Of a DNA stretch of 64,000 bases, positions 18,186 to 26,670 are shown piece after piece. The position numbers and the translations under genes were made by a program. The notes under the pieces are model-generated. The model searched no databases and was not told the DNA's origin. It saw only the letters and a program-made list of their open reading frames with translations. Within the stretch, counting starts at the first letter, position 1, and the number at the start of each line of letters is the position of its first letter. The stretch is from Lachnospiraceae bacterium (GTDB taxonomy: Bacteria; Bacillota; Clostridia; Lachnospirales; Lachnospiraceae), in the NCBI GenBank assembly GCA_902363675.1, contig CABJAV010000002.1, forward strand, positions 249,583 through 313,582. The letters are read 5' to 3'.

Positions 18186-18935
18186 ATGATACTTTCTGAA
18201 ATTACAAGTCCAGGTGACAAAATTGATATTCGACTGATGCACCAGGTGAAAATAGAAGACAATGGCGGAGAAATGGCACAGGTATATAAAAGCAGTATCT
18301 GTGATTATCTGGCAGACAATCTTTTGGAAGTCAGTATGCCTACTGCAGAGGGAAGAATGGTTCTTTTTCAGGTAGGCGCCGAGTGTCAGATGGTGATCTA
18401 TTCCAAAAGGGGGATGTATCAGTGCATTGCGGTAGTACAGAAACGATATAAAAAAGATAACTTGTATCTTCTTTCTGTGGAGATTATGTCAGAACCGAAA
18501 AGGTTTCAAAGAAGGGAATTTTTTCGGGTTAATCTGCTTACGGAGGTACAATATTATATAGTTCCAAAAGAAGTTGCTGCATTACCGACAACAGAGGAAC
18601 TTTTTCTTGAGATAGAAAAGCCAGAGTATATTGACCAGATGAAACGTGGTATGGTAAAAGACATCAGTGGTGGGGGGATGCTTTTTTCTTCGGATGAACA
18701 ATTGCAGATGGGAAATTATATTTTGTTAAATTTCCGACTCTCTAGTGAAAATATGGATGAAAGTTTCTATTTGGTGAGCCAGTGTGTTAGCTCTTATAAG
18801 AATTTAAAAGTAGAGAATTTGTATGATCATAGAATGAAATTTATTTTTAAAAATTTGCGTGACAGGGAAAAAATTGTGAGGTTTGTATTCGAGGAGGAAC
18901 GTCGGATACGTAAGAAAGAAGTGGGGGAATCCTAA
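18186..18935 (+). CDS. PilZ-domain c-di-GMP receptor, YcgR/DgrA-like
   Basis: 249 residues. An N-terminal YcgR-type beta domain is followed by a PilZ domain with both c-di-GMP-binding elements: the R-R-E-F-F-R motif at about 109-114 and D-I-S-G-G-G-M at about 159-165. Proteins of this kind act as c-di-GMP-dependent brakes on the motor. It lies between flhG and cheB, a normal place in clostridial flagellar operons. Confidence 0.9.
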   Translation: MILSEITSPGDKIDIRLMHQVKIEDNGGEMAQVYKSSICDYLADNLLEVSMPTAEGRMVLFQVGAECQMVIYSKRGMYQCIAVVQKRYKKDNLYLLSVEIMSEPKRFQRREFFRVNLLTEVQYYIVPKEVAALPTTEELFLEIEKPEYIDQMKRGMVKDISGGGMLFSSDEQLQMGNYILLNFRLSSENMDESFYLVSQCVSSYKNLKVENLYDHRMKFIFKNLRDREKIVRFVFEEERRIRKKEVGES

Positions 18936-20003
18936 ATGAAAAAAAACCTTTTGGTGGTTGATGACTCTGCACTCATGAGAAGAATTATTTGTGATATAAT
19001 TAATTCAGATCAAAATTTTCAAGCAACAGATTATTGCAGAGATGGTCTTGAAGCATATGAAAAACTTAAGACAAAGAGCTATGATGGTGTAGTATTGGAT
19101 GTTAACATGCCCCGGATGGGTGGCTTGCAATTGCTTGAACGGTTACAAAAGGAGCATATTAAAGCAAAAGTTGTCATGGTCAGTACGCTGACTACAAAAG
19201 ATGCGGATGTAACTATTCTTGCCATGGAACGTGGCGCAATTGATTTTGTGACTAAACCAAACAACATCATAGAAGCAAAAGGAGAAGATTTTAAACGCCA
19301 GTTGTTATCTGTGCTGACTGCTGTGTACGAGACCCAGCAATGGAATAGTGTACATACGATTTCTTCTTTGACAAAAAAGAAAATCTCTGCATCAAACAAC
19401 AGAATCAAAGCAGTAAATCCGGGAAAGAAACTAGTCGCACTTGCGTGTTCGACAGGTGGACCAAAAGCATTGCAAAGTGTGGTCCCTTATCTTCCTAAAA
19501 AACTGGATGCACCTGTTGTAATTGTACAGCATATGCCTGCAGGATTTACACAGTCTATGGCAAAACGGTTGGATGAAATCAGTGAGATACCGGTAAAGGA
19601 AGCACAGGAAGGAGACCGGTTGGAAAACGGACATGTTTACATTGCTCCTGGAGGACGCCATTTGGAAGTGAGACGTATGGGGGATGGCTCTCATGTTATT
19701 AAACTTAACGATATGCCTCCAATCGGCGGACTGAAACCCTGTGCTAATATTATGTATGATTCACTGACTGGCAGTGGCTATGATGAAATTGTCTGTGTTG
19801 TCCTGACTGGAATGGGAGCAGATGGAACAAATGGAATTCTTTCATTGGAAAAATCAAAACCAATTCATGTAATTGCACAGGATGCACAGAGCTGCGTTGT
19901 ATATGGAATGCCAAAAGCAATTGCAGAAGCTGGAGTTGTTGACGAAGTTGTTTCTTTGAATCAGGTTGCAAAAACAATCACAAAGAATGTGGGGGAAAAG
20001 TAG
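18936..20003 (+). CDS. cheB: Chemotaxis response regulator protein-glutamate methylesterase CheB
   Basis: 355 residues: receiver domain with phospho-acceptor Asp55 (VVLDVNMPRMGG), linker, and methylesterase domain with catalytic Ser172 in C-S-T-G-G-P-K-A-L, the Q-H-M-P-A-G-F-T motif and L-T-G-M-G-A-D-G. It removes methyl or amide groups from chemoreceptor glutamates to adapt signalling. The matching methyltransferase gene cheR is not in this window. Confidence 0.96.
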   Translation: MKKNLLVVDDSALMRRIICDIINSDQNFQATDYCRDGLEAYEKLKTKSYDGVVLDVNMPRMGGLQLLERLQKEHIKAKVVMVSTLTTKDADVTILAMERGAIDFVTKPNNIIEAKGEDFKRQLLSVLTAVYETQQWNSVHTISSLTKKKISASNNRIKAVNPGKKLVALACSTGGPKALQSVVPYLPKKLDAPVVIVQHMPAGFTQSMAKRLDEISEIPVKEAQEGDRLENGHVYIAPGGRHLEVRRMGDGSHVIKLNDMPPIGGLKPCANIMYDSLTGSGYDEIVCVVLTGMGADGTNGILSLEKSKPIHVIAQDAQSCVVYGMPKAIAEAGVVDEVVSLNQVAKTITKNVGEK

Positions 20004-20004
20004 T

Positions 20005-22086
20005 ATGGATGTAAGTCAGTATCTTGAGATTTTTATTGATGAGAGTGCAGAACATCTGCAGACATTGAGCGATTGTATTATGACATTGGAAAAGGAACCG
20101 GATAACAAGGATACAATCAATGAAGTATTCCGTGCGGCACATTCCTTAAAAGGAATGGCAGGAACCATGGGATTTAAACGCATGCAGCATCTGACCCATG
20201 ACATGGAAAATGTATTTCAGGAAGTACGAAGCGATAAAATTGCAGTAGACAGTCCTATGATTGATTTACTTTTTAAATGTCTGGATGCAATTGATGGCTA
20301 TCTGGAAAATATTAAGGAAACTTCTGACGAAGGAACGGAAGACAATGAAGTCATTATCAAAGAACTGAATGATTTTATTGCAAAAGCAAATGGCGAAGCC
20401 GCAGAAGCTTCAGCGCAGGAAAGTACTCCGGCGAAGGAAACTGCGTCTTCTGGTAATGGCGATAAGGCAAAATATCATGAGATTGAACTTACAGATCATG
20501 AGAGAGAAACAGTTACCACAGCAAAAGATGCGGGCATGCATATTTATGGAATGACAATTATTGTACAGAAAGAATGCTTGTTAAAAGCAGCACGTGCATT
20601 TTTGGTTTTTCGTGCAGTGGAAGAACATGGGGAAATTCTTGTATATCGTCCAAGTTCACAGGATATTGAAGATGAGAAGTTCGATCTTGATTTTAGCTTT
20701 TATATTGCTTCAAATGAAGAGTTAGACAAGATAATTGCTGCTGCAAAAAATGTGTCAGAAATTGAAGATGCAGTAGGTGAGGAAATTACAGATTTTTCTA
20801 CTCAGGCTGAGGAAAAGAAAGAGGAAACCAAACCGGCAGTTGCAGGCAGTGAAACAAAGCCGGCTCCAAAAAAGGAAGACCACAAAAAAACCGGAACGCC
20901 GGCAAAGAAGACAACAGGAAAACCGGCAACAAATCGAACGGTGCGAGTCGATATTGAAAAGCTGGATGCACTTATGAATCAGGTATCCGAGCTTATTATT
21001 GCAAAAAATAGTCTTGTTTCTATCAGCTCTACAGAAGGTGGAAGCTTTAATAATCAGGGATTTCATGAACAGATAGAATATTTGGAGAGAATTACCACGA
21101 ATTTGCATGAATCAGTCATGAAAGTACGTATGGTCCCAATTGAGAGCGTAGTGAACAAATTCCCTCGTATGATTAGAGATTTGTCCCGTACTTTGAATAA
21201 AAAGATGGAATTGATCATGACTGGTGAGGATACAGAATTAGATCGTACGGTAGTGGATCAGATTGGAGATCCTTTACAGCATTTGCTTCGAAATTCTGCA
21301 GATCATGGATTAGAGGATACGGAATTACGTTTACAGCGCGGAAAACCGGAAGTTGGAAGTATTTTCTTGAATGCATATCAGGAAGGAAACAATGTTATTA
21401 TCCAGGTGGGTGATGACGGTAATGGCATTGATACAGAAGCAGTTAAAGCAAAAGCAGTTGAGCGGGGTATTGTTACTCCGGAACAGGCAGAAGTTATGAC
21501 GCAGAAAGAAATTATTAATCTTTTATTTATACCAAGCTTTTCTATGGCGAAGAAGATTACGGATATTTCCGGACGTGGCGTAGGTCTTGATGTAGTAAAA
21601 TCTAATATTGAGCAGCTTGGTGGTGATGTAGAAGTAAGTACAAAGCTGGGAGAGGGAACAACTTTTACAGTCCGACTGCCATTAACACTTGCAATCATTC
21701 AGGCTCTCATGGTTGAAATTCGTGATGAAAAATATGCAATTGCACTTGGATCTATTGCAAATATCGAAAATATTCCTGTTTCAGAGATTAAGTATGTACA
21801 GGCAAAAGAAGTAATTCATTTGCGCGGAAATGTAATTCCTCTTATTCGGCTTGATGAAGTGCTTGACATTGAACCGGCAGAGGAAGATAAAGAAAATCTG
21901 ACAGTTGTCATTGTAAAACGGGGAGACAGTCAGGTTGGTCTTGTGGTTGATAATCTTATGGGACAACAGGAAATTGTAATTAAGTCCCTGGGCAAATATA
22001 TTAATGGTAACAAGCTGATCAGTGGTGCAACCATCCTTGGTGATGGTGAAGTTGCATTGATTTTGGACGCAAATACATTGATGTAA
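20005..22086 (+). CDS. cheA: Chemotaxis histidine kinase CheA
   Basis: 693 residues with the full P1-P5 layout: HPt domain with phospho-acceptor His46 (AAHSLKGMAG), a P2 domain, a Lys/Pro/Ala-rich linker, the dimerisation helix pair, the ATP-binding domain (L-L-R-N-S-A-D-H-G-L-E, G-D-D-G-N-G-I-D, G-R-G-V-G-L-D-V-V) and a CheW-like P5 domain. The ATG at 20005 follows GGGGGAAAAG; the longer upstream frame lies inside cheB. Confidence 0.96.
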   Translation: MDVSQYLEIFIDESAEHLQTLSDCIMTLEKEPDNKDTINEVFRAAHSLKGMAGTMGFKRMQHLTHDMENVFQEVRSDKIAVDSPMIDLLFKCLDAIDGYLENIKETSDEGTEDNEVIIKELNDFIAKANGEAAEASAQESTPAKETASSGNGDKAKYHEIELTDHERETVTTAKDAGMHIYGMTIIVQKECLLKAARAFLVFRAVEEHGEILVYRPSSQDIEDEKFDLDFSFYIASNEELDKIIAAAKNVSEIEDAVGEEITDFSTQAEEKKEETKPAVAGSETKPAPKKEDHKKTGTPAKKTTGKPATNRTVRVDIEKLDALMNQVSELIIAKNSLVSISSTEGGSFNNQGFHEQIEYLERITTNLHESVMKVRMVPIESVVNKFPRMIRDLSRTLNKKMELIMTGEDTELDRTVVDQIGDPLQHLLRNSADHGLEDTELRLQRGKPEVGSIFLNAYQEGNNVIIQVGDDGNGIDTEAVKAKAVERGIVTPEQAEVMTQKEIINLLFIPSFSMAKKITDISGRGVGLDVVKSNIEQLGGDVEVSTKLGEGTTFTVRLPLTLAIIQALMVEIRDEKYAIALGSIANIENIPVSEIKYVQAKEVIHLRGNVIPLIRLDEVLDIEPAEEDKENLTVVIVKRGDSQVGLVVDNLMGQQEIVIKSLGKYINGNKLISGATILGDGEVALILDANTLM

Positions 22087-22101
22087 CAGGGGGATAAGCA
22101 T

Positions 22102-22575
22102 ATGGCAACAAATAAAATAGAGACAAAAGAAGTAGAAAAAGATAGTAAACAGTATATTGTTGTACAGATTGGAAACGAAAAGTATGGCATTGATATCTGC
22201 TATGTAGATAACATTGTACGCATGCAGAAAATAACAAGAGTTCCAAAAGCACAGGTTTATTTTAAGGGAATTATTAACCTTCGTGGTGAAATTGTTCCTG
22301 TAATGAGTATTCGTACAAAGATGGGGCTCGAAGATGATGTTTTTACCAATGCGTCCCGCATTATTATTCTTAAAATTGAGGAAAAAGGGTCTTTGGGAGT
22401 AATTGTAGATGAAGTCTGCGAAGTCGTAACACTTGCTGATAGCGAGATTGAAAAAAGTAATGTAAATGCAACTCACACAAAGGATTCTTTTATTAGTGGA
22501 GTCGGAAAAAATGGGGATCAGCTAATTTCATTACTTGAAATCAATGCAATCATTGACGAAAAAGATAACACGTAG
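22102..22575 (+). CDS. cheW: Chemotaxis coupling protein CheW
   Basis: 157 residues of the CheW-like fold (Q-I-G-N-E-K-Y-G-I-D-I, F-K-G-I-I-N-L-R-G-E-I-V-P-V). It links receptors to CheA. The gene follows cheA after 15 bases with AGGGGGATA ahead of the ATG and is followed by a strong hairpin. Confidence 0.95.
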   Translation: MATNKIETKEVEKDSKQYIVVQIGNEKYGIDICYVDNIVRMQKITRVPKAQVYFKGIINLRGEIVPVMSIRTKMGLEDDVFTNASRIIILKIEEKGSLGVIVDEVCEVVTLADSEIEKSNVNATHTKDSFISGVGKNGDQLISLLEINAIIDEKDNT

Positions 22576-22584
22576 TTATTTGGC

Positions 22585-22623
22585 ATATATAGTGAGGCAT
22601 TTGCCTCACTATATATGATTTTT
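22585..22623 (+). terminator. Strong hairpin with T-run between cheW and cheC
   Basis: ATATATAGTGAGGC at 22585-22598 and GCCTCACTATATAT at 22603-22616 form a perfect 14-bp stem with a 4-base loop, followed by GATTTTTGG. It looks like an intrinsic terminator, yet lies inside the operon only a few bases ahead of the cheC ribosome binding site, so partial termination or mRNA 3'-end protection is likely. Confidence 0.65.
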
Positions 22624-22632
22624 GGAGGAAAT

Positions 22633-23253
22633 ATGGAATCTTTTACACTGGATCATGTAAATGAAATGTATATGGATGTACTTCGGGAACTTGGAAACAT
22701 TGGTGCTGGAAATGCAACCACTTCATTAGCAAATATGATTAATGAACAAATTAATATGAATGTCCCGAAAGTTGAATTGATTGAGGCGTCAAAACTTGGA
22801 TCAGCTATTTGTCCCGAAGATGAAATTATAGTAGGAATATTTTTGGAAGTGACTCGTGATATTAAAGGAAGTATGATGTTTTTGATGAGGATGGAATCGG
22901 CGCATTATCTTGTGAATCGTTTGATGGGACGAGATCCAAAAAATATGGACCCATTTGATGAAATGGATTTGTCTGCAATGAAGGAGATTGGAAACATAAT
23001 TGCAGGAGCTTATTTATCTGCACTTTCAGGAATGACAAATCTTACTATTGCACCGTCTGTTCCGTATATTGCAGTCGATATGGCAGCTGCAATATTAAGC
23101 GTTCCGGCAATTCAGTTTGGACAGTATGGAAATAATGCGTTGCTTATTGAGACAGAATTTGGAAGCGATTATATGATTGGTGGTTATTTTATATTAATGC
23201 CGGAAGAAGATTCGTATGCCAAAATCTTAGAATCTCTTGGCATCCAGTTATAG
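22633..23253 (+). CDS. cheC: CheY-P phosphatase CheC
   Basis: 206 residues with two copies of the CheC active-site pattern: E-L-G-N-I-G-A-G-N-A near the N-terminus and E-I-G-N-I-I-A-G-A-Y in the middle. CheC removes phosphate from CheY-P and is controlled by CheD. TTTGGAGGAAAT precedes the ATG. An open frame extends slightly upstream into the hairpin but lacks a ribosome binding site. Confidence 0.94.
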   Translation: MESFTLDHVNEMYMDVLRELGNIGAGNATTSLANMINEQINMNVPKVELIEASKLGSAICPEDEIIVGIFLEVTRDIKGSMMFLMRMESAHYLVNRLMGRDPKNMDPFDEMDLSAMKEIGNIIAGAYLSALSGMTNLTIAPSVPYIAVDMAAAILSVPAIQFGQYGNNALLIETEFGSDYMIGGYFILMPEEDSYAKILESLGIQL

Positions 23254-23264
23254 GGGTAATGGAT

Positions 23265-23750
23265 ATGGGAGAAACGATTAAAGTAGGTATGGCAGATCTG
23301 AAAGTGGCACATGCTCCGGATTCATTGACAACTTTGGGACTTGGATCTTGTATAGGACTTACATTGTATGATCCGGTTGCAAAAGTAGGAGGACTTGTTC
23401 ATTTCATGCTGCCAGACAGTACAAAATTAAAAAATAATACAAATATAGCCAAATTTGGAGATACGGGAATTAAGGAGTTACTTCGTGTTGTGTTGGCTGA
23501 GGGAGCTTCACAGCGCAGACTGGTTGCGAAAATTGCAGGTGGCGCATGCATGTTCGAAATGAGTGGGTTGTCTGCCATGGGACGAGTGGGAGAACGAAAT
23601 GCAGAAGCGGCGAAGGCGATGTTGAAAGAATTGAATATACCTTTGAAAGCAGAAGATATCGGACTTAATTATGGACGAACTGTAGAACTTAATTGTGAAA
23701 ATGGAGATTTCCTGATAAAATCAGTTGGAAAGCAAAACAAAATTATATAG
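23265..23750 (+). CDS. cheD: Chemoreceptor glutamine deamidase CheD
   Basis: About 161 residues with the CheD catalytic elements: Cys in L-G-L-G-S-C-I-G-L and His in G-G-L-V-H-F-M-L-P. It deamidates receptor glutamines and binds CheC. GGGG at 23253-23256 is 8 bases from the ATG at 23265; an ATG two codons upstream (23259) is possible but too close. Confidence 0.94.
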   Translation: MGETIKVGMADLKVAHAPDSLTTLGLGSCIGLTLYDPVAKVGGLVHFMLPDSTKLKNNTNIAKFGDTGIKELLRVVLAEGASQRRLVAKIAGGACMFEMSGLSAMGRVGERNAEAAKAMLKELNIPLKAEDIGLNYGRTVELNCENGDFLIKSVGKQNKII

Positions 23751-23764
23751 AAGAGGTGCGTAAT

Positions 23765-24070
23765 ATGAAAACCAATGGGGTACCGGCGATGGTTATGCTT
23801 TTGGCCGGATTTGTTGATTGCTTAATTGCAATTCGTACGCATATGACTCTGGGAAGTTTTACGAGACAGCTTTTTCTTGTTCTATTAATATTTTACATAA
23901 TCGGATGTGTAGTTAAGATAATTCTTGATCGTAATATTGATAAGATGGAAGATGTGAAAACTGTGGAAGAAGAACTGCCAGAAGAAAAAGAGCAAACAGA
24001 TGAGTCGCAGGAGGAGAAAGCGACGGAGGATGACATAAAACAGGAAAAACAGGCAGAAGAAAAAGAATAG
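23765..24070 (+). CDS. Small two-helix membrane protein of the flagellar operon
   Basis: About 101 residues: two hydrophobic segments (roughly 5-24 and 33-53) followed by a tail of about 45 residues made mostly of Glu, Lys and Asp. No family is recognised with certainty; similar small proteins lie between cheD and fliA in related flagellar operons. AGAGGTG precedes the ATG at 23765, so this start is used rather than the GTG at 23756. A role in motility is suggested only by position. Confidence 0.65.
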   Translation: MKTNGVPAMVMLLAGFVDCLIAIRTHMTLGSFTRQLFLVLLIFYIIGCVVKIILDRNIDKMEDVKTVEEELPEEKEQTDESQEEKATEDDIKQEKQAEEKE

Positions 24071-24085
24071 CTTGGAGCAGACTGA

Positions 24086-24847
24086 ATGAAAAGCACGGAA
24101 AAAGAAAAATTATGGGATGAATATCGAAAAAAGCCAACACAGGCATTGCGGGAACAGCTAATAATAGAATATTCACAGCTCGTAAAACTTGTTGCTGGAA
24201 GACTTAGTATGTATTTGGGACACAACGTGGAATATGATGATCTGGTAAGTTATGGAATTTTTGGATTGATTGATGCTATTGATAAATTTGATCTAACAAA
24301 GAATGTGAAATTTGAGACTTATGCAAGTCTACGCATCCGAGGGGCTATTTTGGATCAGATTCGTAAAATGGACTGGATACCACGTACCGTTCGTCAGCGC
24401 CAAAAAAAAATGGATGACGCAATTAAGCAAATTGAGCTGCGTACGGGAAAGGCTGCGACGGATGAGGAACTTGCTAATGAATTGGGATTGACAGAAGACG
24501 AACTTGAAAATTGGCAGTCACAGCTTAAAGCTACAAATTTAGTCTCTTTGAATGAATTTGAGGAAAGCGGGTCGGAGCAGGCAATTGATCATCTACATGC
24601 ACGTTTCTCACAGCCGGAAGATGTTATTGCAGAGGAAGAATTGAAAAAGACATTAGTAGAATCTTTGGATTTGTTGACAGAAAAAGAACGAAAAGTTATT
24701 GAATTGTATTATTATGAAGAGATGACTTTAAAAGAAATAAGTAAAATACTTGAAGTTTCAGAATCAAGAATTTCCCAGTTACATACGAAAGCGCTTGTGA
24801 AGATGAAAAAAACAATGGGAACATATATGGATATTCTGATAGATTAG
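24086..24847 (+). CDS. fliA: RNA polymerase sigma factor for flagellar genes (FliA/sigma-28 type)
   Basis: 253 residues with sigma-70 regions 2 (V-E-Y-D-D-L-V-S-Y-G-I-F-G-L-I-D-A-I-D-K-F), 3 and 4 (S-E-S-R-I-S-Q-L-H-T-K-A at the helix-turn-helix). The motif order and length match FliA/WhiG. It directs late flagellar and chemotaxis genes such as flagellin, which must be elsewhere. No gene for the anti-sigma factor FlgM is seen here. Confidence 0.94.
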   Translation: MKSTEKEKLWDEYRKKPTQALREQLIIEYSQLVKLVAGRLSMYLGHNVEYDDLVSYGIFGLIDAIDKFDLTKNVKFETYASLRIRGAILDQIRKMDWIPRTVRQRQKKMDDAIKQIELRTGKAATDEELANELGLTEDELENWQSQLKATNLVSLNEFEESGSEQAIDHLHARFSQPEDVIAEEELKKTLVESLDLLTEKERKVIELYYYEEMTLKEISKILEVSESRISQLHTKALVKMKKTMGTYMDILID

Positions 24848-24858
24848 GATGTGATGAT

Positions 24859-25170
24859 ATGGCAATAGGACCAATAGATTACGCAATGATTCAACGGACA
24901 AATGATGTTGAAATGTATAAGATGCAGGAGGAAACAAAACCATTTGTAGATCAGCAGAATATACAGGTGCAGGTGGCTGCTCATGAAAAGATGCAGAGTG
25001 AGCAGGTTGTGACATCTCAGGACAGTAAACAGACGAAAAATGATGCAGATGCCAGAAAAGAGGGACGAGGACATTATTTTTCACAGCAGAGAAAGAAAAA
25101 GCAGGAAAGAGAAACGAACGGTAAGGTCGTACGCAAATTGGAACATAGTGGGTTTGATATGAAAATATAG
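24859..25170 (+). CDS. Small hydrophilic protein behind fliA
   Basis: 103 residues, rich in Gln, Lys and Glu, without membrane segments; the start is MAIGPIDYAMIQRTNDV and the end is basic. Similar short genes follow fliA in Lachnospiraceae and related flagellar operons but have no known function. The spacing of 11 bases behind fliA and of 17 bases to the next gene supports a real operon member. Confidence 0.6.
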   Translation: MAIGPIDYAMIQRTNDVEMYKMQEETKPFVDQQNIQVQVAAHEKMQSEQVVTSQDSKQTKNDADARKEGRGHYFSQQRKKKQERETNGKVVRKLEHSGFDMKI

Positions 25171-25187
25171 AATGAGGAAGAAAAATC

Positions 25188-25886
25188 ATGATAGAAATTA
25201 TTTTGATTATTGTGGGAGTTATATTTATAATTGTGAGTTTTTTTGTTCAGGAAAAGCTGACGGGAAAAGATGTACAGACAATTGCAGATATGAGTGAAAA
25301 GGAACTGAATGTGATTGTTGAAAAAGGACTTAAAGATGCAAATGGCAAAATAGAGGATGCGATTACAGAAACTTTTGATGATTCTATGGAAATTGCAAAA
25401 AGAGGTCTTGAAAAAGTTACTAATGAAAAAATTATGGCAATTGATGAGTATAGCAATACTGTGCTCGAATCAATGAACAAAACGCATAATGAAGTGCTTT
25501 TTTTATACAGTATGCTAAATGATAAACATACGGAACTCACAGAGCTCGCTTCTCATTTGCAGCATTTTTCGGATGAAGTGAAAAATACAGAGACGGAAGC
25601 TTTGGAAAATTTGTCAGCCGTTGCAAGCGAATTGGAACAGAAGGCAACAGTGATTCCAAAGACTGAGGAAAATATAACAGAACAGGCAGTAGTAGAACAG
25701 ACTGTGCCAAAGCAGGAATTGCATGAGGAAGAAGAGATGGATGATGCTAATCATAATGAGAAAATTCTGATGCTTTGCAGACAGGGAATGAGTGATGTGG
25801 AAATTGCAAGAACATTAGGACTGGGTTTAGGTGAAGTTCGGTTGGTGATAGGTTTATACAAAGGGGAGCAGACAAGTGAAGTTTAA
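25188..25886 (+). CDS. Membrane-anchored coiled-coil protein with C-terminal helix-turn-helix (DUF6115-like)
   Basis: 232 residues: one N-terminal membrane helix (about 2-20), a long Glu/Lys-rich helical region with coiled-coil spacing (about 30-150), a disordered Glu-rich stretch, and a conserved C-terminal helix-turn-helix-like segment (ILMLCRQGMSDVEIARTLGLG). This layout matches a DUF6115/DUF2802-like family linked to flagellar operons. DNA binding by a membrane-anchored protein is possible but untested; the HTH-like motif may instead bind protein. Confidence 0.7.
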   Translation: MIEIILIIVGVIFIIVSFFVQEKLTGKDVQTIADMSEKELNVIVEKGLKDANGKIEDAITETFDDSMEIAKRGLEKVTNEKIMAIDEYSNTVLESMNKTHNEVLFLYSMLNDKHTELTELASHLQHFSDEVKNTETEALENLSAVASELEQKATVIPKTEENITEQAVVEQTVPKQELHEEEEMDDANHNEKILMLCRQGMSDVEIARTLGLGLGEVRLVIGLYKGEQTSEV

Positions 25887-26478
25887 ATATTATTTACGAG
25901 GATGTGGAATTGGAATATTATTTACAACGATTATTCTGATGATTTCATTTCATTCAGGAAAAAATCAAATGACAGATTCCCAGGTGATGGAGCGAGCATC
26001 AGAACTTGGAATGATTACAACACAGGAAATGATTTCAGCGACAGAAAATACACAGGCAGGAGAAACGGTAAACACAGAAGATTTGGAAAAGAGTTCTGAA
26101 ACAGTCAAAACACAAAACACTGAGTCAAAGGCGGATACCGGAGAAAAAAATACAGAAGAGTTAGAAGTTGTTCCGGACTTTGATACCGAAGAGAAAGAAA
26201 AAGAAACGGAATCAAAAGACAAAAAAAACAATAAGAAAGACAAAGCTTCTGATTCTAAAAAAGACCAAAAAGATGAAAAAATTGTACTTGAAGTTAAAAG
26301 AGGGGATGTCTGTCGAATAATAGCAGAGAATCTTGCTACTCTTGGAATGGTTGAAGACGCAGAGGATTTTCGCAAATATATGCAAAAAAATGGATATGAT
26401 CATCAGATCAATGTTGGAACTTTTGAATTGAAAAAGGGGATGTCCTATGAGGAAATTGCAAAAACAATTACCTCTTAA
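25876..26478 (+). CDS. Membrane-anchored protein with MltG/YceG-like C-terminal segment
   Basis: 200 residues with a GTG start behind GGGGAGC, overlapping the previous gene by 11 bases. One membrane helix (about 7-25), then about 100 residues of Glu, Lys, Thr and Ser, then a compact C-terminal domain of about 65 residues (V-K-R-G-D-V-C-R-I-I-A, then G-T-F-E-L-K-K-G-M-S-Y-E-E-I-A). The last part resembles the LysM-like substrate-binding domain of the lytic transglycosylase MltG, but the catalytic domain is absent. It may bind peptidoglycan; last gene of the flagellar unit. Confidence 0.65.
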   Translation: MKFKYYLRGCGIGILFTTIILMISFHSGKNQMTDSQVMERASELGMITTQEMISATENTQAGETVNTEDLEKSSETVKTQNTESKADTGEKNTEELEVVPDFDTEEKEKETESKDKKNNKKDKASDSKKDQKDEKIVLEVKRGDVCRIIAENLATLGMVEDAEDFRKYMQKNGYDHQINVGTFELKKGMSYEEIAKTITS

Positions 26479-26520
26479 GATGTTGATATCAGAATAGAAT
26501 AATAAAAAGTAAAAAAATAC

Positions 26521-26549
26521 TTGAAAGAGAGCCTTTGGTATGTTATAAT
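26521..26549 (+). promoter_or_regulatory. Predicted sigma-A promoter of rpsB-tsf
   Basis: TTGAAA at 26521-26526, a 17-base spacer and a perfect TATAAT at 26544-26549. The -10 box lies in the loop of the hairpin at 26530-26559. Confidence 0.8.
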
Positions 26550-26563
26550 TCCAAAGGCTTTTA
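26530..26563 (+). terminator. Hairpin with T-run closing the flagellar unit, overlapping the rpsB promoter
   Basis: AGCCTTTGG at 26530-26538 and CCAAAGGCT at 26551-26559 form a 9-bp stem with a 12-base loop, followed by TTTTAATTTAATTAA. In a transcript from upstream this is a terminator; in DNA it holds the rpsB -10 box. Confidence 0.6.
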
Positions 26564-26583
26564 ATTTAATTAATCACATGTAT

Positions 26584-26669
26584 GGAGGTTGCCGGTGCCG
26601 GATTTACGCTTTCCGGTGGTTGACCGATTGGAAGTACATGGAAGAAAACAACCAAATGGAGGTAAGTAA
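26584..26669 (+). promoter_or_regulatory. rpsB leader with a possible 24-codon upstream reading frame
   Basis: GGAGG at 26584-26588 is 6 bases ahead of a GTG at 26595 that opens 24 codons (beginning [12 protein letters not shown]) and closes with TAA at 26667-26669, one base before the rpsB ATG. The same stretch has repeated CCGGT segments that could fold as a ribosomal-protein leader. Either a coupled leader peptide or an S2-binding structure is possible. Confidence 0.4.
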
Positions 26670-26670
26670 A

